Positions 25,479 to 32,220 of a stretch of DNA of 64,000 nt are shown here, piece by piece (position 1 is the first letter of the stretch; each line of letters begins with the position of its first letter). The stretch is from the NCBI RefSeq assembly GCF_052114085.1, contig NZ_JBFREB010000001.1, forward strand, positions 2,604,001-2,668,000. Direction: 5' to 3'. Origin of the DNA: Leifsonia sp052114085. Its GTDB lineage: Bacteria; Actinomycetota; Actinomycetes; Actinomycetales; Microbacteriaceae. The translations under genes were made by a program, and so were the position numbers. The notes beneath the pieces are model-generated. The model was not told the DNA's origin. It was given only the letters and a program-made list of their open reading frames with translations, and searched no databases.

Positions 25479-25529
25479 TTTGCGCCAATTCGCGGTTATG
25501 CGTCGTCCATAACCGCGAATTGGCGCAAA
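25479..25529. repeat. Perfect 22-base inverted repeat upstream of rarD
   Basis: The left arm (25479-25500, core CAATTCGCGGTTATG) and right arm (25508-25529) are perfectly complementary around a 7-base loop. The element is AT-richer than its surroundings. It lies 33 bases upstream of the rarD -10 box and downstream of the groES terminator, so it could be an operator, a processing signal or a mobile palindrome. Confidence 0.8.
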
Positions 25530-25555
25530 CCACAGACGGGCGGGACGGGAAACCA

Positions 25556-25590
25556 CGACGGCCCGGCTGCACAGGGCAGCCGGGCCGTCG
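25556..25590 (-). terminator. groES terminator
   Basis: Perfect 15-base arms (CGACGGCCCGGCTGC) with a 5-base loop, 14 bases past the groES stop. Confidence 0.88.
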
Positions 25591-25603
25591 GAAGAAGGAT
25601 GCG

Positions 25604-25900
25604 TCAGCGGACGACGACCGCGAGAACGTCGCGGGCCGACAGGACGAGGTAGTCCTCGCCGCCGAACTTGACCTCGGTGCCACCGTACTTGGAGTAGATG
25701 ACCTTGTCGCCGACGGCGACATCGAGGGGAACGCGGTTGCCGTTGTCGTCGATGCGACCCGGGCCCACCGCTACGACCTCGCCCTCCTGGGGCTTCTCCT
25801 TGGCGGTGTCGGGAATGACCAGACCGGAAGCAGTGGTCTGCTCAGCCTCGACCTGCTTGATGACGATGCGATCCTCGAGCGGCTTGATGGAGACCGACAC
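25604..25900 (-). CDS. groES: Co-chaperonin GroES
   Basis: The 98-residue protein is full length: SVSIKPLEDRIVIKQVEAEQ at the N-terminus, the mobile loop (TTASGLVIPDTAKEKPQEG) and DKVIYSKYGGTEVKFGGEDYLVL. It caps the GroEL ring during protein folding. The GTG at 25900 is set by an AGGAAAGGGG Shine-Dalgarno. groEL does not follow; a terminator and rarD do, so the chaperonin partner must be elsewhere. Two CIRCE operators upstream point to repression by HrcA and heat induction. Confidence 0.96.
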   Translation of the reverse strand: MSVSIKPLEDRIVIKQVEAEQTTASGLVIPDTAKEKPQEGEVVAVGPGRIDDNGNRVPLDVAVGDKVIYSKYGGTEVKFGGEDYLVLSARDVLAVVVR

Positions 25901-25932
25901 GTTGACCCCTTTCCTGTGAAGAACAAGACTGA

Positions 25933-25959
25933 TTAGCAACCTCGCAGTGAGAGTGCTAA
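25933..25959 (-). promoter_or_regulatory. CIRCE operator 1 (HrcA binding) upstream of groES
   Basis: TTAGCAACC, nine bases, GAGTGCTAA. The consensus is TTAGCACTC-N9-GAGTGCTAA; the right half is perfect and the left half matches 7 of 9. It lies just downstream of the proposed groES -10 box, where HrcA would block transcription. Confidence 0.9.
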
Positions 25960-25963
25960 CCCG

Positions 25964-25993
25964 AGTCTAGGGGGTGGATTAGCAGTCACGCAA
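25964..25993 (-). promoter_or_regulatory. Candidate groES promoter
   Basis: TTGCGT (25988-25993), an 18-base spacer and TAGACT (25964-25969). The -35 falls inside the central spacer of CIRCE 2 and the start point falls near CIRCE 1. Confidence 0.5.
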
Positions 25994-26005
25994 CGTGAGT
26001 GCCAG
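25979..26005. promoter_or_regulatory. CIRCE-like operator 2 between groES and the methyltransferase gene
   Basis: TTAGCAGTC, nine bases, GAGTGCCAG: 8 of 9 and 7 of 9 matches to CIRCE with the exact 9-base spacing. It overlaps the groES -35 and lies 35 bases upstream of the -10 box of the divergent gene, so HrcA could affect both. Confidence 0.7.
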
Positions 26006-26039
26006 GCACCCGCGGAAAGGCACCGACGTCGCGGAAAGG

Positions 26040-26045
26040 TAGCGT
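26040..26045 (+). promoter_or_regulatory. Candidate leaderless -10 box (TAGCGT) for the methyltransferase gene
   Basis: TAGCGT ends 7 bases before ATG 26053, which supports that start over upstream in-frame codons. Confidence 0.45.
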
Positions 26046-26052
26046 GGACGTC

Positions 26053-27240
26053 ATGGAACGATCGGAGCTTGTCGCGCTGCTCAGCCCGGAAGGGCTCCGT
26101 CTTCTCGACTCGTTGCCGCCCTACAACAGCGAGCAGGACGTGCTGCGGATCGTCAGCGACCTTCGCAAGCAGGGCCACTCCCCCGCGCTCGTCGCCGCGG
26201 TGCTGACCCAGTCCAAACTCCGGCGAAAGGCGCAGGCCAAGTTCGGGGAGTTCGCCTCCAGCATGCTGTTCACCGAGGCCGGCCTCGAGCAGGCGACGCG
26301 CCTGCCGGTCGCCGCACGACATGCCGGCCGGTTCCGCGCCGCCGGAATCCGCCGGGTCGCCGACCTCGGCTGCGGCATCGGAGGCGACGCGCTCGCCCTC
26401 GCCGCGCTGGAGATCGACGTGACCGCCGTCGACGCCGACGAGGTCACGGCGGCCATCGCATCCTTCAACCTGGCACCGTTCCCCACCGCCACCGTCGAGC
26501 AGCGCAGGGCCGAGGATGTCGACCTGCGAGCGATCGACGGCGTCTTCCTCGACCCGGCCCGCCGGACCGCCGGGCACGCTCAGACCGAGCGGCTCGTCGA
26601 CCCCGACGATTACACCCCGTCGCTCGGCTTCGCCTACGAACTGGCGACGGGCCGCTCCGTGGGCCTCAAGCTCGGCCCCGGTTTCGACCGCGACCTCATC
26701 CCCTCGACGGCCGAGGCCCAGTGGATCTCGGCCGACGGCCAGGTGGTCGAGCTCGGGCTCTGGTTTGGCGCCCTCGCCCGCCCGGGCATCCGCCGGGCCG
26801 CGCTCGTGTTGCGCGGCGACCAGGCGGACGAACTCACGGCCGAGTCGGACAGCGTGGACGAGGAGACCGGTCCCCTCGGCGAGTACCTGTACGAGCCGGA
26901 CGGGGCTGTCATCCGTGCCCGCCTGATCGGCGACCTCGCGCGACGGATCGACGGCCGGATGATGTCGGACCAGATCGCGTACATCACCGCCGACGCCGCC
27001 GTGGAGACGCCCTTCGCGGCCGGTTTCCGCATCCTCGAAGCGCTGCCTTATGCGGAGAAGGACCTGAAGAAGGCGCTGCGCCAGCGCGGTATCGGCACGC
27101 TGGAGATCAAGAAGCGCGGCGTGGATGTCGACCCCGCCGCCCTGCGCCGACGCCTCGGCCTGAACGGCGACCGCCCGGCGACCCTGGTCCTCACCAGGGT
27201 GGCCGGGCGGCACACCGCACTCCTCGCCGAGCGACTGTAG
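26053..27240 (+). CDS. Class I SAM-dependent methyltransferase with THUMP-like C-terminus
   Basis: The 395-residue protein has an N-terminal helical region (residues 1-85) and a Rossmann methyltransferase domain with the SAM motif VADLGCGIGGDALALAA (about 96-112), then VTAVDAD and FLDPARR. The C-terminal THUMP-like domain is at about 310-395 (LEIKKRGVDVDPAALRRRL). Relatives are annotated as RNA or DNA methyltransferases, but the substrate is unknown. It is divergent from groES with a CIRCE-like site between them. That raises the possibility of heat-linked expression, which is an inference. Confidence 0.82.
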   Translation: MERSELVALLSPEGLRLLDSLPPYNSEQDVLRIVSDLRKQGHSPALVAAVLTQSKLRRKAQAKFGEFASSMLFTEAGLEQATRLPVAARHAGRFRAAGIRRVADLGCGIGGDALALAALEIDVTAVDADEVTAAIASFNLAPFPTATVEQRRAEDVDLRAIDGVFLDPARRTAGHAQTERLVDPDDYTPSLGFAYELATGRSVGLKLGPGFDRDLIPSTAEAQWISADGQVVELGLWFGALARPGIRRAALVLRGDQADELTAESDSVDEETGPLGEYLYEPDGAVIRARLIGDLARRIDGRMMSDQIAYITADAAVETPFAAGFRILEALPYAEKDLKKALRQRGIGTLEIKKRGVDVDPAALRRRLGLNGDRPATLVLTRVAGRHTALLAERL

Positions 27241-27258
27241 GGCCGCCCGACCGTCGCC

Positions 27259-27873
27259 TCAGTAGTTGCTCGGGATGTTGTTCGCGAAGCTGGCGAAGAG
27301 GATCGCGAGGAAGATCCAGTAGATGATCGCGATCGCGATGCTGACGAAACCGAGGATGATTCCGGTCAGCCAGAATCCGCGGGCCTGCGGCTCCTTGTTC
27401 TTGCCGATGAAGCCCAGCACGATCGCGGCGATGCCGAACAGGAAGCCGATGCCCCAGGCCAGGTTCAGGACGATGCCGACGATGCCGCCGACGAGCGAGA
27501 GGATGCTCAGGATCGGCGACTTGGCGGCCGGCTGCCCGTAGGGCTGGGCGTAGCCGGGTGCCGGCTGTCCGTAGGCCGGCTGTCCGTAGGCCGGCTGGCC
27601 GTACGGCTGCTGCCCCGGCTGCTGCCCGTACGGCTGCTGCCCGTACGGCTGCTGGCCCGGCTGCCCGCCGTACGGCTGCTGCCCGTAACCCGGCGCCGGC
27701 GGCTGCTGGCCGTATCCGGGAGGCGGCGGCTGCTGACCGTAATCCGGAGCGGGCGGCGGGACCACGCCGGTGTCGCCCGCGGGCGGCGCGGGTGGGACCG
27801 GAGGGACCGGAGGGACCGAGCCGTTCTGCGTGTTGGGGTCCACCGGGTCGGTGGGGGCGTTCGGATCGGTCAT
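27259..27873 (-). CDS. DUF4190 membrane protein with Pro/Gln/Tyr/Gly repeats
   Basis: The 204-residue protein has a Pro-rich N-terminus, then about 75 residues of degenerate PYGQQ and AYGQP repeats (residues about 55-130). The DUF4190-type membrane region follows (about 135-200: two or three helices around IGKNKEPQARGFWLTGI). The function is unknown. Such repeat-bearing actinobacterial proteins sit in the membrane with the repeats in the cytoplasm. The ATG 27873 has a GAAGGAG Shine-Dalgarno. It is convergent with the methyltransferase gene. Confidence 0.85.
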   Translation of the reverse strand: MTDPNAPTDPVDPNTQNGSVPPVPPVPPAPPAGDTGVVPPPAPDYGQQPPPPGYGQQPPAPGYGQQPYGGQPGQQPYGQQPYGQQPGQQPYGQPAYGQPAYGQPAPGYAQPYGQPAAKSPILSILSLVGGIVGIVLNLAWGIGFLFGIAAIVLGFIGKNKEPQARGFWLTGIILGFVSIAIAIIYWIFLAILFASFANNIPSNY

Positions 27874-27993
27874 GGGACCCATCTCCTTCATTGTGGAAGC
27901 TGGTCGGCGCCTCGCTCGGAAGCTCATTTCCTGAGAGAACGCTGGATCAGTTCCATGGTGGCAGGGCCCCAGCGGGAGTGTCAACGCACGATG

Positions 27994-29079
27994 TCAGCCG
28001 GTGACCTGAATCTCCGTGACGGGGAGCGTGGAGTCCGCCGAGAACGTCAGCTCGCTCGGTTCGTGCTCCGCCATGATCAGTTGCGCACCCAGTGCCGCGA
28101 TCATCGCGCCGTTGTCGGTGCACAGCGACAGGGCCGGGATGCGGAGGGCGACTCCCGCCTCCGCGGCGCGCTGCACCGCGACCTGGCGCACCCGCGCGTT
28201 CGCGACCACACCGCCGCCGAGCAGCAACCGAGGGACGGCGTGTTCGCGGCAGGCGGCCAGCGCCTTCGTGATCAGGACATCGACCACGGCCTCCCGGAAC
28301 GACGCCGCGACATCCGCCACCGGCACCTCCTCACCGGCGTCCTGGCGCTGTTCGACCCAGCGCGCCACCGCCGTCTTGAGCCCCGAGAAGGAGAAGTCGT
28401 AGCGGTGCTGCTCGAGGTCTTTCGGGCGGGTGAGACCGCGCGGGAACCGGATCGCCCGGGGATCGCCATCCGCTGCCACCCGGTCGATCTGCGGCCCGCC
28501 GGGATACGGCAGCCCGAGCACTCGGGCCACCTTGTCGAAGGCCTCGCCGGCCGCATCGTCGATGGTCTCGCCGAGCAGCTCCACATCCGACACCAGATCG
28601 CGGACCAGCAGGAGCGAGGTGTGACCACCCGACACGAGCAGGGCGATGGTGGGCAACTCGACCGGGTGTCCCGGACCGCCTGCGGCATCGAGCAGGTCCG
28701 CTCCGACGTGCCCGACGAGGTGATTGACAGCGTACAGCGGCTTGCCGAGGGATACGGCGAGCGCCTTCGCCGCGCCCACCCCCACCATGAGCGCGCCCGA
28801 CAGGCCGGGTCCGCTCGTGACAGCGATCGCATCCACGTCGGCCAGCTCGATGCCCGCGTCCGCGATGGCCGTGCGCAGCGTCGGCTCCAGCGCCTCCAGA
28901 TGGGCCCTCGCCGCGACCTCGGGGACGACGCCGCCGTAGCGGGCGTGCTCCTCCATCGACGACGCGATCGTGTTGGCGAGCAGTGTGGTGCCGCGGACGA
29001 TGCCGATGCCGGTCTCGTCGCAGGAGGTCTCGATGCCCAGCACCAGCGGACCCTGATCGGCAGAAGTGGCTCGATTCAT
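27994..29079 (-). CDS. tsaD: tRNA N6-adenosine threonylcarbamoyltransferase TsaD
   Basis: The 361-residue ASKHA-fold protein starts its core with VLGIETSCDETGIGIV and has the metal-binding histidines in NHLVGH. SGPGLSGALMVGVGAAKALA, LLVSGGHTSLLLV and LGGGVVANARVR are also typical. It transfers the threonylcarbamoyl group to A37 of ANN-decoding tRNAs, with TsaB and TsaE, both encoded just upstream. Its ATG overlaps the rimI stop (ATGA, 29076-29079). It is the last gene of the glmS-to-tsaD run. Confidence 0.96.
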   Translation of the reverse strand: MNRATSADQGPLVLGIETSCDETGIGIVRGTTLLANTIASSMEEHARYGGVVPEVAARAHLEALEPTLRTAIADAGIELADVDAIAVTSGPGLSGALMVGVGAAKALAVSLGKPLYAVNHLVGHVGADLLDAAGGPGHPVELPTIALLVSGGHTSLLLVRDLVSDVELLGETIDDAAGEAFDKVARVLGLPYPGGPQIDRVAADGDPRAIRFPRGLTRPKDLEQHRYDFSFSGLKTAVARWVEQRQDAGEEVPVADVAASFREAVVDVLITKALAACREHAVPRLLLGGGVVANARVRQVAVQRAAEAGVALRIPALSLCTDNGAMIAALGAQLIMAEHEPSELTFSADSTLPVTEIQVTG

Positions 29080-29561
29080 GCGATCGTGGTCTCCGGGGTC
29101 GGGACGGTGAGGCGCATGACGACCGCATCCACACCGTCCGGCTGGTAGTACTTGGGGCGCACCCCGATCTCCTCGAAACCGAGCTGCTGGTAGAGCGTCT
29201 GCGCTCCCGGGTTATCCGCGCGGACCTCCAGGAACACCTCCCGGGCTCCGCGGCGGCGCGCCTCTGCGATCATCGCCAGCATCAACGTGCGACCGAGGCC
29301 GTGGCGGCGGGCATGCGGCGCGACCGCGATCGTCTGGATGTCGCCATCGCCTCCCCCGCGTGGAGCCAGAAGCCCGGCGTAGGCATCGATCCGCTCCGGC
29401 GTGTCCGGCTCGAACGCGACGAGGTAGTAGCCGTGCTCGCCCGTCACCTCCGAGAGCATCGAACGCTCCGACCAGGCGTCGGTGAGGAAGATCGAGCGCT
29501 CCAGCGCCATGATCGCCGGGACATCGTCGGGATTCGCGCGCCGCAGTTCGTAGGCGCTCAC
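29076..29561 (-). CDS. rimI: Ribosomal protein S18-alanine N-acetyltransferase
   Basis: The 161-residue GNAT-fold protein has the acetyl-CoA loop VAPHARRHGLGRTLMLAMI (Q/RxxGxG/A type), EVFLEVRADNPGAQTLYQQLGFEEIGVR and a final YYQPDGVDAVVM. RimI acetylates the N-terminal alanine of S18. In many bacteria it sits between tsaB and tsaD, as here, with 4-base overlaps on both sides. Specificity for S18 is inferred from family and position. Confidence 0.9.
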   Translation of the reverse strand: MSAYELRRANPDDVPAIMALERSIFLTDAWSERSMLSEVTGEHGYYLVAFEPDTPERIDAYAGLLAPRGGGDGDIQTIAVAPHARRHGLGRTLMLAMIAEARRRGAREVFLEVRADNPGAQTLYQQLGFEEIGVRPKYYQPDGVDAVVMRLTVPTPETTIA

Positions 29562-30178
29562 GCCGTCACCCGCTTCGGTCCGGCGGAGAGCGTCACGTCG
29601 GGCGAGCGCAGGTAGAGCGCCTCGTCGCGGTCCATCGGCAGCCCGTTGGCGAAGCGCAGCTCGGCGAGCATCCCGAGTCGCCCGGCCGGGACGACGTCGG
29701 TCTCGACCCGCACCAGGTCCGGATGCGGCAGCTCGTCAGGCTTCGCGAGCCCTGGCCCGTCGAGACGGATCGGCAGGCCCAGATCGTCGGCGCCCGAGTA
29801 AGCGGTCCAGTAGCGCTCGCGGCGGCGGGCATCCGTCACGACCAGCAGCGGACCGGCGTACCCGGACGCGTAGCGGTCGTAGGCGACGGCGTCATGACTG
29901 ACGACCGGCACCAGCGGCTTACCCGCCCCGATCGCGAAGGCTTTCGCCGCGGCGATCCCGACCCGGAGGCCCGTGAACGGCCCGGGGCCCATGCCGGAGA
30001 CCACCCCGGACAGCGCCCGGACCTCGACGCCGGCGACGGTGAGCGCCTCGTCGATGAGCGTGCCGATCACCTCAGCATGCCGCATGGTGTCGGTCTCGAT
30101 GATCTCGGAGAGCACGCCGGCATCCCGGTCGACCACCGCCACGCTGGTGCCGGCGGACGTGTCGATGGCGAGGAGCAT
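29558..30178 (-). CDS. tsaB: tRNA threonylcarbamoyladenosine biosynthesis protein TsaB
   Basis: The 206-residue protein begins MLLAIDTSAGTSVAVVD and contains MGPGPFTGLRVGIAAAKAFA, both typical of TsaB. It is a catalytically inactive paralogue of TsaD that forms the TsaD-TsaB-TsaE complex. The ATG lies 6 bases after a TAGGCT box that overlaps the tsaE stop, so an internal leaderless start is possible. Its end overlaps rimI by four bases. Confidence 0.94.
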   Translation of the reverse strand: MLLAIDTSAGTSVAVVDRDAGVLSEIIETDTMRHAEVIGTLIDEALTVAGVEVRALSGVVSGMGPGPFTGLRVGIAAAKAFAIGAGKPLVPVVSHDAVAYDRYASGYAGPLLVVTDARRRERYWTAYSGADDLGLPIRLDGPGLAKPDELPHPDLVRVETDVVPAGRLGMLAELRFANGLPMDRDEALYLRSPDVTLSAGPKRVTA

Positions 30179-30184
30179 GCGTCC

Positions 30185-30190
30185 AGCCTA
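30185..30190 (-). promoter_or_regulatory. Candidate internal leaderless -10 box (TAGGCT) for tsaB
   Basis: TAGGCT ends 6 bases before the tsaB ATG and includes the tsaE stop codon. It lies inside an operon, so it is less certain than boxes in divergent gaps. Confidence 0.3.
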
Positions 30191-30745
30191 GGCGGGATCG
30201 GCGACGTCGGCGCCCTGCGCCCAGCGCGGTCCGAAGCCGGTGATGGTGACGGTGCGCGGCTCATCGACCTCGTCGACGTCAGCTGCGGCGACAGCTGCGG
30301 CGGCGGAGTCGGCGCTGGGGTGTGCGGCGGACTCGTTCGCGCCCGTCGGCCGCTCGATCGCGACCTCCAGCCACGACTCCGCGACGCCGTCGAGCATCCC
30401 GCTGCCCCACTCCACCACGACGACCGAGCGCGCGAAGTCGATGTCGAGGTCGTCGAGCTCGAGGGCGCTCGACAGCCGGTAGGCGTCGACGTGCACCAGC
30501 GGTACACCGCCGGAGAGGTGGGGATGCGTCCGCGCGAGCACGAAAGTGGGGCTCGTCACCGGGCCGCGCACGTCCATCCCCTCGCCGATGCCCCGGGTCA
30601 GGGTGGTCTTGCCTGCGCCGAGCGGGCCGGACAGGACCACGAGGTCGCCGGCGCGCAGTTCGGCGGCGAGCTCTCGCCCGAGCGCGTGCATCTCGTCGGC
30701 CGTGGCCACCCGCCGGGTCGACGGAAGCCGCAGGGCTGCGCTCAC
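30188..30745 (-). CDS. tsaE: tRNA threonylcarbamoyladenosine biosynthesis ATPase TsaE
   Basis: The 185-residue P-loop protein has Walker A LSGPLGAGKTTLTRGIGEGM (near residue 40), TSPTFVLARTH, the acidic VHVDAYRLSS and VVVEWGSGML. It drives the t6A complex by ATP hydrolysis. A 30-residue Ala/Asp/Glu-rich insertion (about 140-170) near the end is low complexity. It overlaps alr by four bases. Confidence 0.94.
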   Translation of the reverse strand: MSAALRLPSTRRVATADEMHALGRELAAELRAGDLVVLSGPLGAGKTTLTRGIGEGMDVRGPVTSPTFVLARTHPHLSGGVPLVHVDAYRLSSALELDDLDIDFARSVVVVEWGSGMLDGVAESWLEVAIERPTGANESAAHPSADSAAAAVAAADVDEVDEPRTVTITGFGPRWAQGADVADPA

Positions 30746-31872
30746 TGGGCGCCCCCGACGAAGGTCCGCTTCAGCCGGCCGCCGAGCCGCGTGACGATCT
30801 CGTAGTTGATGGTGTCGGCCGCGGCCGCCCAGTCGTCCGCGCCGGGGACGCCGGTCGCGGGGTCGCCGAACAGCACGACCTCGTCGCCGACCCGCACATC
30901 CAGGTCGCCCACATCCACCACGAACTGGTCCATCGCAACCCGGCCGCTGATCCGGAAGGCGTGGCCTGCGATCGACACCGGACCCCGATTGGATGCGTGC
31001 CTCGGAATACCCTCGGCGTACCCGAGCGGGACCAGCGCGAGCGTCGTCTCCCCCGCGGTGCGGTACGTGTAGTCGTACGAGACACCCTTTCCGGCGGGAA
31101 CCCGGCGCACCGCCGCGACACGCCCGCGGAGGGTCATCGCCGGGCGCAGACCGTACTCCGCCCCGGACCCACCGCCGAACGGCGACAGCCCATAGACGGC
31201 GATGCCCAGCCGCACCAGGTCGTACCGCGACTCCGGCAGCGTGAGCGCCGCGGCGCTGGCGGCGATATGCCGCAGCTCCGGCGCGAGGCCGGCGGCGCGC
31301 GCCCGAGCGAGCGCGCTCTCGAAGACGGCGAGAGCGGCCCGGTCGTCCTCCAGTGACGCGTTCGACAGGTGCGAGAAGACACCGCGCACGACCACGTCGC
31401 CGCTCGCCTCCAGCTCGCGTGCCCGGGCGAACACCGCATCCCAGTCGGCCTCGGCGACGCCGTTGCGGCTCAGCCCGGTCTCGACCTTCACATGGACGAA
31501 GACCGGCCGGTCACCGCGTCCGGCTCGGGCCGCCGTCTCCAGCTGCTCGAGGGACGACAGGCCCAGATCGAGGCCGGCGCGGGCGGCGGCCTCGAAGTCC
31601 TCGTCCGGGTCATGCAGCCAGGCCAGCACGGGGGCGGTGATCCCCGCCTCTCGAAGCTCCAAGCCCTCGGCGACCTCGGCGACCCCCAGCCAGTCCGCGC
31701 CGCCGGCGAGGGCTGCTCGCGCGCTCTCGACGGCACCGTGGCCGTAGGCATCCGCCTTGACGACCGCCATCACGTGCGGCGTGCCCACCAGCTCGCGCAA
31801 GCGGATGACGTTGGCTGTCACCGCATCCAGATCGACGACCCGCTCCCGGAACACCGCCGTCACGGCGCGCAC
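30742..31872 (-). CDS. alr: Alanine racemase
   Basis: The 376-residue fold-type III PLP enzyme has the PLP lysine motif VMAVVKADAYGHGAVESA (near residue 38) and the catalytic tyrosine region KGVSYDYTYRT. VSIAGHAFRISGRVAMDQF is also conserved. It makes D-alanine for peptidoglycan. The GTG start at 31872 overlaps the acpS end by 13 bases. It sits between acpS and the t6A genes in a single operon-like run. Confidence 0.96.
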   Translation of the reverse strand: MRAVTAVFRERVVDLDAVTANVIRLRELVGTPHVMAVVKADAYGHGAVESARAALAGGADWLGVAEVAEGLELREAGITAPVLAWLHDPDEDFEAAARAGLDLGLSSLEQLETAARAGRGDRPVFVHVKVETGLSRNGVAEADWDAVFARARELEASGDVVVRGVFSHLSNASLEDDRAALAVFESALARARAAGLAPELRHIAASAAALTLPESRYDLVRLGIAVYGLSPFGGGSGAEYGLRPAMTLRGRVAAVRRVPAGKGVSYDYTYRTAGETTLALVPLGYAEGIPRHASNRGPVSIAGHAFRISGRVAMDQFVVDVGDLDVRVGDEVVLFGDPATGVPGADDWAAAADTINYEIVTRLGGRLKRTFVGGAQ

Positions 31873-32216
31873 TCCGTCACCACGAATGCCGTGGCCACGC
31901 CCGCATCGTGCGTCATGGATACGTGGATGCGCACGATTCCGCGTTCACGCACCTGCGCCTCGACCACGTTGTGCAGCACGAAGCCGGGGTTCCTCTCCTC
32001 ATCGGGGACGATCTCCATGTCGTGCCAGCGCACGCCCTCCGAGCCGCCGAGCGCCTTGATCAGCGCCTCCTTCGCCGCGAAACGTGCCGCGAGCGAGTGC
32101 ACCGGCAGCAACCGCTCCGCCTCCGTGAAGAGACGGTCCCGCAGCTTCGGCGTGCGCACGATCGACCGTTCGAAGCGGGCGAGATCGACCACGTCGACCC
32201 CGATGCCGGAGATCAC
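31860..32216 (-). CDS. acpS: Holo-[acyl-carrier-protein] synthase
   Basis: The 118-residue protein starts at GTG 32216 with VISGIGVDVVDLARFER and has the second signature ARFAAKEALIKALG. These carry the Mg2+-binding Asp and Glu of 4'-phosphopantetheinyl transferases. It activates acyl carrier protein with the phosphopantetheine arm of CoA; coaA for CoA synthesis lies nearby at 34138. The start follows the glmS stop by 4 bases. Confidence 0.94.
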   Translation of the reverse strand: MISGIGVDVVDLARFERSIVRTPKLRDRLFTEAERLLPVHSLAARFAAKEALIKALGGSEGVRWHDMEIVPDEERNPGFVLHNVVEAQVRERGIVRIHVSMTHDAGVATAFVVTECAP

Positions 32217-32220
32217 GGCA

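Noticed and set aside
27541..27740. Tandem DNA repeats at 27541-27740 as a CRISPR or mobile repeat
   Set aside because: They are codon-level repeats encoding PYGQQ/AYGQP inside the DUF4190 protein, with no spacers.
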